Assembly: GCA_046541515.1 (NCBI GenBank)
Contig: JBKHDD010000043.1
Location: 1-29,094 of the forward strand
From: CAYFVR01 sp046541515
Lineage (GTDB): Bacteria; Desulfobacterota; Desulfobacteria; Desulfobacterales; Desulfococcaceae
Length of the DNA stretch: 29,094 nucleotides
Direction of reading: 5' to 3'
Shown here: in pieces, positions 23,085-29,094 of the stretch
Layout: each line of letters opens with the position of its first letter
Position numbering within the stretch: position 1 is the stretch's first letter
Position numbers and translations under genes: made by a program
Notes under the pieces: generated by a model
Databases searched by the model: none
Told to the model about the DNA's origin: nothing
The model's input: only the letters and a program-made list of their open reading frames with translations

Positions 23085-23873
<789 letters not shown>

Positions 23874-24032
23874 GGATGCCTCCTTGGTTGGAATTTGGGG
23901 TTTGGATGTAGATTTGTGGGGTTGGAATACCATAAAGGGCGGTGGAATGGGAATGGTCTTTTTTGGCTGGAAAGAATAAACCGTACCGCGAAAAAAATCC
24001 GGACATCCTCGGAAAATACAATGCCTTCACCA

Positions 24033-24061
24033 TTGTGTGGCATCATCCGGCATGGTAACAT
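24033..24061 (+). promoter_or_regulatory. weak candidate promoter of the ATPase-nuclease gene
   Basis: TTGTGT (24033-24038) and TAACAT (24056-24061) are 17 bases apart, 24 bases before the ATG. Each box matches only part of the consensus. Confidence 0.3.
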
Positions 24062-24085
24062 TTGCTAAAAACCAAGGAGCCCCCC

Positions 24086-25723
24086 ATGCGAACCTTCTCC
24101 TCCTACGGCCCCGTGGACAAGGACCTCCATTTCCACGTTCCCCGGACGGACCAGGTCCAGGCCATCCAAAACCGGCTCGTCGGCGACCCGCCGGAAAAAG
24201 GCGGCCACTATATTACCGTCTGGGCGCCCCGCCAGCGCGGAAAAACCTGGATCATGCGGGAAGTGCTATGGGCGCTGGAGGCGGACGACCGGTTTCACGC
24301 CGTGAAGCTCAACCTGGAAGACCTCCAGGCCGAAACCGATCTTGGCCGCGTGGTGTCCGCCATTTCCCAAAAAATCGCCCGGCGGATCGGAATCTCCCCG
24401 GAACCCGCGAACCCCGGCCTCGGCCCCCTTCAGCAATTCGGGGAACTCTTCCTCCGGGACCGGGTGCAAAAACCGCTCATCCTCATGCTGGACGAATTCG
24501 ACGCCCTCCCGGAACCCGTCATTTCCGGACTCGTCAGCGTGTTCCGGAACCTCTTCATCCAACGGAGCGAAGACCGCGCCGACGCCTTCCAAAAGGAATA
24601 CCTTCTCCATGGCGTGGCGCTCATCGGCGTCCGCAACGTCCTCGGGGTGGAAAATGTCAAGGGTTCGCCGTTCAACGTCCAGCGAAGCGTCCACATTCCC
24701 AACCTGACCCGTGAGGAAGTCGGATCCATTTTCCAATGGTACCAGGAAGAAAGCGGCCAACCGGTGGAACCGGCCGTGGTGGATCGCCTGTTCGACGAAA
24801 CCCTGGGGCAGCCGGGGCTCGTGTCCTGGTTTGGCGAGTTGCTGACGGAAGGATACGAGGGCTACGCGCCGGATCGGAATCGACCCATCCAGGAAGCGGA
24901 TTGGGAGCGGGTGCTTCAAGACGCCGTGGACAGCCTGCCCAACAACCACGTCCTGAATCTCATCGGCAAAGCCGATCGGGAGCCCTACCGGGAAACCCTT
25001 CTCGGCCTTTTTCGAACCGGACGAAAAACCGAATTTTCCTTCGACGATCCCCGGTTGAACTTTCTCTACCTCAACGGCGTCATCGACGGGGAACGCTCCA
25101 ACGGCCGGATGGTTTGCCGGTTTTCCTGCCCCTTCATCCAAGCCCGCCTTTTCAATTACTTTTCCCAGCGCCTGTTTCATGCCCTGGATGAAATCCACGA
25201 TCCCCTGGCGGACATCGACGCCATCCTCCAAGCCCCGGAACTCGACGTCCCGGCATTGATGGAACTGTACCAGAATTATCTGTCCAAAAACCGCCACTGG
25301 CTGCTCAAAGACGCGCCCCGGCGGAGGAGCGACCTCCGGGTTTACGAGGCCGTCTTTCATTTCAATCTGTACATGTTTCTGAAACGATTTTTTTTGGACA
25401 AAGGCGGGATCGTGTTTCCGGAATTCCCGACGGGGAACGGAAAGGTGGACATCCTCATTCGGTTCCGCGACCGGACCTGCGCCCTGGAACTGAAATCGTT
25501 TCAGGACCGATACGCCTACACCCGCGCCCTGAAACAGGCGGCGGCCTACGGGAACCAATTGGGGCTGGAGAGGATTTATCTGATTTTGTTCATCGATGGG
25601 ATCGACGCGGAGAACCGCCGAACGCTGGAGGCGGTTTACGCGGAAGCGGAATCCGGCGTCCGGGTTCAGCCGATTTTCGTCCAAACCGGAAACGGGGCGT
25701 TGCATTCGCCGGGGGAAGGGTGA
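24086..25723 (+). CDS. AAA-type ATPase fused to a PD-(D/E)XK nuclease-like domain
   Basis: The 545-residue protein starts at ATG 24086 after AAGGAG (24073-24078). The N-terminal domain is an AAA-like ATPase: P-loop APRQRGKT (47-54), Walker B LILMLDEFDALPE (about 130-142), and a sensor-like VALIGVRNVLG segment (about 176-186). A winged-helix-like middle (about 280-360) follows. The C-terminal ~110 residues contain GNGKVDILIRF and TCALELKSF: D455 and E468-x-K470 match the D...ExK core of PD-(D/E)XK nucleases. Relatives are ATPase-nuclease proteins of unknown role, sometimes in mobile or defence contexts. Here it stands alone, with no capsid, transposase or partner gene. Function is unassigned; an anti-phage or DNA-processing role is speculation. 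Confidence 0.8.
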   Translation: MRTFSSYGPVDKDLHFHVPRTDQVQAIQNRLVGDPPEKGGHYITVWAPRQRGKTWIMREVLWALEADDRFHAVKLNLEDLQAETDLGRVVSAISQKIARRIGISPEPANPGLGPLQQFGELFLRDRVQKPLILMLDEFDALPEPVISGLVSVFRNLFIQRSEDRADAFQKEYLLHGVALIGVRNVLGVENVKGSPFNVQRSVHIPNLTREEVGSIFQWYQEESGQPVEPAVVDRLFDETLGQPGLVSWFGELLTEGYEGYAPDRNRPIQEADWERVLQDAVDSLPNNHVLNLIGKADREPYRETLLGLFRTGRKTEFSFDDPRLNFLYLNGVIDGERSNGRMVCRFSCPFIQARLFNYFSQRLFHALDEIHDPLADIDAILQAPELDVPALMELYQNYLSKNRHWLLKDAPRRRSDLRVYEAVFHFNLYMFLKRFFLDKGGIVFPEFPTGNGKVDILIRFRDRTCALELKSFQDRYAYTRALKQAAAYGNQLGLERIYLILFIDGIDAENRRTLEAVYAEAESGVRVQPIFVQTGNGALHSPGEG

Positions 25724-25823
25724 GAAAACCGAGGGAAACTTGGGGAGCGGCGCGGCCGGCCGAAGAACGAAAGATACGGTTGGCAAATTCATGTCCCGGC
25801 GCCAACACGGAGAAATCCGGGCA

Positions 25824-25856
25824 CAAAAAAAGCGCCTTCCCAAAAAGGAAGGCGCT
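25824..25856 (-). terminator. intrinsic terminator of the cold-shock gene
   Basis: On the minus strand AGCGCCTTCC and GGAAGGCGCT form a perfect 10-bp stem with a six-base loop, followed by a T-run. It starts 24 bases after the cold-shock stop. A-rich sequence on both sides means it may also stop transcription from the ATPase-nuclease gene on the other strand. Confidence 0.9.
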
Positions 25857-25880
25857 TCGGAATCGTCGGTTACGCGCGGT

Positions 25881-26081
25881 TTAGACGACCGAGACGTTCA
25901 CCGCAGCCGGACCTTTGGGGCCCTGCTGAATCTCGAAAGTCACCTGGTCTCCTTCACTCAGAGACCGGAATCCATCGGCGTTGATCGCGGAATGATGAAC
26001 GAATACGTCCGGACCGGATTCTTGTTCGATGAAACCATAACCTTTGCTGTCGTTAAACCACTTGACGGTACCGTTGGGCAT
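25881..26081 (-). CDS. cold-shock protein (CspA family)
   Basis: The 66-residue protein is a single cold-shock domain: GTVKWFNDSKGYGFIEQ (RNP1-like KGYGFI) and DVFVHHSAI (RNP2-like VFVH), then GDQVTFEIQQGPKGPAAVNV. It binds single-stranded RNA/DNA and melts secondary structure as an RNA chaperone. ATG 26081 is chosen because CAGGAGGAG lies six to fourteen bases upstream; a 12-residue in-frame extension has no such site. A clear promoter lies 135 bases upstream, giving a long leader of about 128 nt, as in thermosensing cspA mRNAs. A strong terminator follows, so it is monocistronic. Confidence 0.97.
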   Translation of the reverse strand: MPNGTVKWFNDSKGYGFIEQESGPDVFVHHSAINADGFRSLSEGDQVTFEIQQGPKGPAAVNVSVV

Positions 26082-26215
26082 TGGGAAATTCTCCTCCTGG
26101 TGATGAATAATACTCAATGTTTCCTGCTCTGGAGGTTCCCGCTACACAACGTGATACCCTTCAGAAAGAAAACCGTCCCGACCGACCGTGGTCGGGCTCA
26201 AATTGAGTTGAACGG

Positions 26216-26244
26216 ACTATACCCGCTTCCCATCCAAAATGCAA
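26216..26244 (-). promoter_or_regulatory. sigma70-type promoter of the cold-shock gene
   Basis: On the minus strand TTGCAT (26239-26244) and TATAGT (26216-26221) are 17 bases apart. The start near 26209 gives a ~128-nt 5' leader with hairpin potential (CCGACC/GGTCGG), consistent with post-transcriptional cold regulation (family knowledge). Confidence 0.65.
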
Positions 26245-26264
26245 GCAAAATCGTTTTCTTTTTT

Positions 26265-27173
26265 TTACGCCCCCGCCTTTTGCCGGGTGGCCATGAAAAT
26301 GGCCAGCAAAATCAAGCCCCCGCCCACCGCCTTCGCCCAGGTCAAGGCCTCTCCAAACAGAATCCAGGCCAAAATCGTCGCGCCCACCGGCTCCCCCAGC
26401 AGACTCACCGCGATGACGCTGGCGGAAAACCATTTGAGCGACCAGTTGTAGCTGGTGTGTCCCACGAGCTGAGGAATCAGGGCCATGGCCCAAAAGGCGG
26501 CCACCGTATCTCCGCGAAATCCGAGGAAGGGGAGTCCTAGCGCCAGCACCAGCGTCCAAAGAATGACCGCCGCGGCGCCGTAACAGACGGTGATGTACGC
26601 GATCAGGGAAAGCTTGGGACGAAGGCTTCTGCCCAGTAGAATGTAGACCGCCGCGCAGACGCTCCCCATCAACGCCAGAATGTCGCCCCACAGGGCCGAC
26701 GGACCGGTGGCGATGTCCCCGTAGCCGATCACCGCGCCCCCGGCCACGCTGATCCCGATGCTGATTTTGGCCGTCCGGCCGATGCGCTCCCGGGTGATCA
26801 GCGGGGTCAACAGCCCCACCCACAGGGGATTGGTGTTCACGAGCACCACGCTGTTGGTCACGGAAGTGTAGTCGAGGGAAGAAATCCAGGTGGCGAAATG
26901 AAGGGCGAGAAAAAACCCCGCCAGCCCGGCCATGGCCAAATCCCGACGACCCAGGGCGCGGAGTTCCGCCCGGGCCTTCCAAAACGCCGGCGGCGCCAGC
27001 AACAGCGCGGCCAGGCCCACCCGATAGGCCGCGATGACCAGGGACGGCGCCTCCCCGGCCATCCGGGCGAAAATGGCCCCGGTGGAGACGGCGCAAACCC
27101 CCAGGCCCAACGCCAGGACCGGGGGAAAGGGCGGGCGATCGTCGTGGCCAAACGATTGGGGAAGGGCGCTCAC
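26265..27173 (-). CDS. EamA/DMT-family membrane transporter
   Basis: The 302-residue protein has about ten transmembrane helices in two EamA repeats. The first repeat includes GVCAVSTGAIFARMAGEAPSLVIAAYRVGLAALLL and SSLDYTSVTNSVVLVNTNPLWVGLL; the second includes YNWSLKWFSASVIAVSLLGEPVGATILAWILFGEALTWAKAVGGGLIL. Family members export or exchange small metabolites such as amino acids and nucleobases; the substrate here is unknown. No ATG fits the N terminus. A GTG at 27173 overlaps the methyltransferase stop (GTGA), so translation is coupled. It is the last gene of the Nudix-GNAT/methyltransferase/EamA operon. Confidence 0.88.
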   Translation of the reverse strand: MSALPQSFGHDDRPPFPPVLALGLGVCAVSTGAIFARMAGEAPSLVIAAYRVGLAALLLAPPAFWKARAELRALGRRDLAMAGLAGFFLALHFATWISSLDYTSVTNSVVLVNTNPLWVGLLTPLITRERIGRTAKISIGISVAGGAVIGYGDIATGPSALWGDILALMGSVCAAVYILLGRSLRPKLSLIAYITVCYGAAAVILWTLVLALGLPFLGFRGDTVAAFWAMALIPQLVGHTSYNWSLKWFSASVIAVSLLGEPVGATILAWILFGEALTWAKAVGGGLILLAIFMATRQKAGA

Positions 27174-27727
27174 GCCGGTTTCACGGCCGCCAGCGCCGCT
27201 TCCCGGGAGGGTCCATGGGGGGCGTCCCGGCTCTCTCGTTCGGCGTAATAGCGAATCCGAAGGGGAAGAAAGGCGTGGAGCAACTCGTTTTCCCGCAGCA
27301 GAAAATCCCGCCGGGAAAAATAGTCTTTCTCGCCGGGAGATTCCAGAAACGTTTCCGCGATGAACGCCCCGCCCGGAACCAGGGCTTCGCGAATGTACGG
27401 AAACAGCCGACGGCTGAGAAACCGAATATTGAGGATGAGACTGTACCGGTTTTCCGGAATTTCCCAGCTGTCCAGGTCCGCCTGAATGGCGGACAGGTCC
27501 GGATGCCGCCCTTTCAATTGATCCACCGCAACGTCGGAAATATCCACGGCGTCCACCGCAAACCCTTTCTCCGCCAGAAAAAGGGCGTTGCGGCCGTTGC
27601 CGGCGGCAAGGTCCAGGGCCCGGCCGGGCGGGGCGAGGGACCAGAACCGCTCCACCGTCGCGGACGGCCGGGTGGGTCCCGCGCCTTCCCGATATTTCCG
27701 ATTCCACTTTTCCCGGTCCGCGTCCAT
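27170..27727 (-). CDS. class I SAM-dependent methyltransferase
   Basis: The 185-residue protein has motif I ALDLAAGNGRNALFLAEKG, the acidic strand-2 end VDAVDISDVAVDQL, and a motif near IQADLDSWEIPENRYSLILNIRFL. This is the small TehB/UbiE-like class I methyltransferase layout. The start at 27727 is preceded by AAAGGGAGA. Its substrate is not predictable; TehB-like members act on toxic oxyanions or thiols (family knowledge). It lies 14 bases after the Nudix-GNAT gene and overlaps the EamA gene by GTGA, so the three form an operon. A role in detoxification or export of the methylated product is speculative. Confidence 0.88.
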   Translation of the reverse strand: MDADREKWNRKYREGAGPTRPSATVERFWSLAPPGRALDLAAGNGRNALFLAEKGFAVDAVDISDVAVDQLKGRHPDLSAIQADLDSWEIPENRYSLILNIRFLSRRLFPYIREALVPGGAFIAETFLESPGEKDYFSRRDFLLRENELLHAFLPLRIRYYAERESRDAPHGPSREAALAAVKPA

Positions 27728-27741
27728 TTTCGATCTCCCTT

Positions 27742-28641
27742 TCACGACCGGGGCAGCCGGCACCCCATCGGCACGAATCGAATGCCCGATTCCACGGCGG
27801 GCGGTCCTTCTTTCCGAAATCCCAGTCGGGCGTATACCGGGACGGCGTTGGGAGAGGAACAGACGGTGAGGCGGGTCAGGCCGGGATTGCGTTTCCGGCA
27901 ACGCGCCACCGCCGCCTCGAACAACCGGCGACCCACGCCCATGCCCTGGCGGGACGGATCCACGAAGAACATCGAGATGTGTCGGTCCTCCCGCACCTCC
28001 AGCACCCCGGCCGGCTCGCCGTCCAGCTCCGCCACCAGGGCCCAGTGGCGATTGGCCGCACGCAACGCCATGGCGCCCGTGGAGGAAAAGATCCGGAAAT
28101 TGTAGATGCCTTTGGCGTCGTAAAGCGGTGCCACGTCCCGGTCGAAGGCCCGGCCCACCAGCCCGGACACCGCCTCGCTTTCCACCGTTTCCAGCGGCCG
28201 AATGGCCGGCCGGACTTCCCCGAATCCGTGGCGCGTCCGCAGCAGACGACGGGTGGCGGGGTTGACCGGAAGGCGGACCAATTCGTCCTCCCCCACCCAG
28301 CGGGCGTCCCGGGCGTCGTCGCCGGGCGCGGGCGTTCCCGAGAGGTATTCGGCGGCCAGATCCAAAATCACGTAGTGATGAACCACCCGGCCGGCGTCGT
28401 CCCGTTCGATGTGCTCGAAAGTAAAATCCACCTCCCCGGCCCGGACCCGAACGCCGGTCTCCTCCAACAGCTCCCGTTCCACCGCCGCTTCAAGGGTCTC
28501 CCCCAATTCCAGGCGACCGCCGGGCACCGCCCACTGATCCTTGGCCGGCTCCTTGGACCGGAGCACCAGCAGGACCCGCCCTTCCTGGAACACCACGCCG
28601 CCCACGCCGATCCCCGGTTGGGTCGGCAACCCTTCGCTCAT
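27742..28641 (-). CDS. Nudix hydrolase-GNAT acetyltransferase fusion
   Basis: In this 299-residue protein the N-terminal ~140 residues form a Nudix domain with the complete Nudix box (G-x5-E-x7-R-E-L-x-E-E-x-G, in GRLELGETLEAAVERELLEETG). The C-terminal ~150 residues form a GNAT acetyltransferase domain with the acetyl-CoA loop RQGMGVGRRLFEAAVARCRKR and the family ending VPVYARLGFRKEG. Nudix enzymes cleave nucleoside diphosphate-X compounds; GNAT enzymes acetylate amines. Both active sites look intact. ATG 28641 is preceded by GAGGA; a longer in-frame start at 28752 overlaps the neighbour's leader and is less likely. First gene of the three-gene operon, divergent from the SpoIIAA-like gene. 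Confidence 0.9.
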   Translation of the reverse strand: MSEGLPTQPGIGVGGVVFQEGRVLLVLRSKEPAKDQWAVPGGRLELGETLEAAVERELLEETGVRVRAGEVDFTFEHIERDDAGRVVHHYVILDLAAEYLSGTPAPGDDARDARWVGEDELVRLPVNPATRRLLRTRHGFGEVRPAIRPLETVESEAVSGLVGRAFDRDVAPLYDAKGIYNFRIFSSTGAMALRAANRHWALVAELDGEPAGVLEVREDRHISMFFVDPSRQGMGVGRRLFEAAVARCRKRNPGLTRLTVCSSPNAVPVYARLGFRKEGPPAVESGIRFVPMGCRLPRS

Positions 28642-28743
28642 TCCTCGGCTCCGGAGCCCGTTTGACCGGGACGGTTTTCCGCCGTAGCTTGAGAGTGAAA
28701 AATCCAACGGGGCCACATCCCGCTGGGGAAGGGAGACAACCGC

Positions 28744-29094
28744 ATGTATCAATACCTCTCGGTTCCGGCCGAAGACGTTCTGGCCTACCGAATCACTGGA
28801 GAAATCACCGAAAAAGAGGCCAAAACCATCGCCGCCGACATCGATCGCAAGGCGGAGGAACGGGGCGGGCCGATCGGTCTGCTGCTGGCCGTGGACACCT
28901 ATCCGTCCCTGAACTCGGACGAAGACCTGTACGCCGATCTGCGGTTCGTGCGGGGGCGGGAGGATGCCATTCGGCGAATGGCGGTGCTGGGCCAGGGGGC
29001 CTATCGAAACACCTGGGTTGCCCTGTTCGGGCTTTTCAGCCGGGTGGAGACGGCCTATTTCGAGCGGACGCGGGTTCAGGCGGCGGTGAGCTGG
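28744..29094 (+). CDS. SpoIIAA-like (STAS/CRAL-TRIO-like) protein, 3' truncated by window edge
   Basis: At least 117 residues are visible and the frame is open at the right edge. MYQYLSVPAEDVLAYRITGEITEKEAK, then PIGLLLAVDTYPS, DLRFVRGREDAIRRMAVLGQGAYRNTWVALFGLFSRVETAYFER, matches the SpoIIAA-like (DUF3478) pattern: two-layer alpha/beta, with 'iaVvGd....w...l...f...' in the middle. Proteins of this family are small, cytoplasmic and often adjacent to stress genes; the biochemical role is not settled. A GGGAG site precedes the ATG by about 12 bases. The usual family length is about 120-125 residues, so only a few residues are missing. Confidence 0.8.
   Translation, partial: MYQYLSVPAEDVLAYRITGEITEKEAKTIAADIDRKAEERGGPIGLLLAVDTYPSLNSDEDLYADLRFVRGREDAIRRMAVLGQGAYRNTWVALFGLFSRVETAYFERTRVQAAVSW

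Noticed and set aside
24062..24085. TTG start for the ATPase-nuclease
   Set aside because: The extra codons are simply the ribosome binding site (AAGGAG) of the ATG at 24086.

Overview
The window is GC-rich, close-packed chromosomal DNA that looks deltaproteobacterial (Desulfobacterota-like). The pointers are a sensor kinase with a Cys/Trp-rich module familiar from sulfate- and metal-reducer proteins, a PhnD-like lipoprotein beside a kinase, and a liv transporter cluster joined to phenylacetate-CoA ligase and ACT-domain genes. No gene here fixes the genus, and the taxonomic call is inference.

Left part (1-9.3 kb): the tail of a probable DNA methyltransferase; a VapBC-type toxin-antitoxin pair; a tRNA-Leu(UAA) with its own promoter; a solute-binding lipoprotein translationally coupled to a membrane histidine kinase; and, converging on these, purB followed by a SPOR-domain lipoprotein. 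Next come a small TPR protein and, diverging from it, maf-queH, which overlap by ATGA.

Middle (9.4-14.2 kb): a membrane M48 metallopeptidase with C-terminal TPRs meets, tail to tail, a GAF-fused PilB/GspE-type ATPase. Their stop codons share one CTAG. A small two-helix membrane protein lies upstream of the ATPase.

Right-middle (14.2-23.9 kb) is one long minus-strand metabolic block. In transcription order it holds enoyl-CoA hydratase, a 491-bp leader region, phenylacetate-CoA ligase (paaK), an ACT-domain protein, a liv-type binding protein, a 454-bp repeat-rich gap, livH, livM, livG, livF, and a second PaaK-like protein that has lost its key motifs. Together these suggest uptake of branched-chain or aromatic amino acids (or related acids) and their conversion to acyl/aryl-CoA thioesters, with ACT-domain sensing of an amino acid. 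The paaK leader holds the most interesting object in the window. It is a compact three-way-junction RNA fold whose right arm can pair with either of two CTCATGG copies, followed by a strong intrinsic terminator and a 14-bp minisatellite. This is a plausible undescribed cis-regulatory RNA.

Right end (24-29 kb): a lone ATPase fused to a PD-(D/E)XK nuclease-like domain; a cold-shock protein with a long leader and strong terminator; an operon of a Nudix-GNAT fusion, a methyltransferase and an EamA exporter; and the start of a SpoIIAA-like protein that runs off the edge.

Repeats worth noting are a 13-bp minisatellite upstream of purB, the 14-bp one upstream of paaK, an imperfect 63-bp direct repeat and REP-like palindromes between livK and livH, a 39-bp in-frame duplication in the kinase gene, and AT-rich inverted 'caatggagaa' elements after the tRNA gene.
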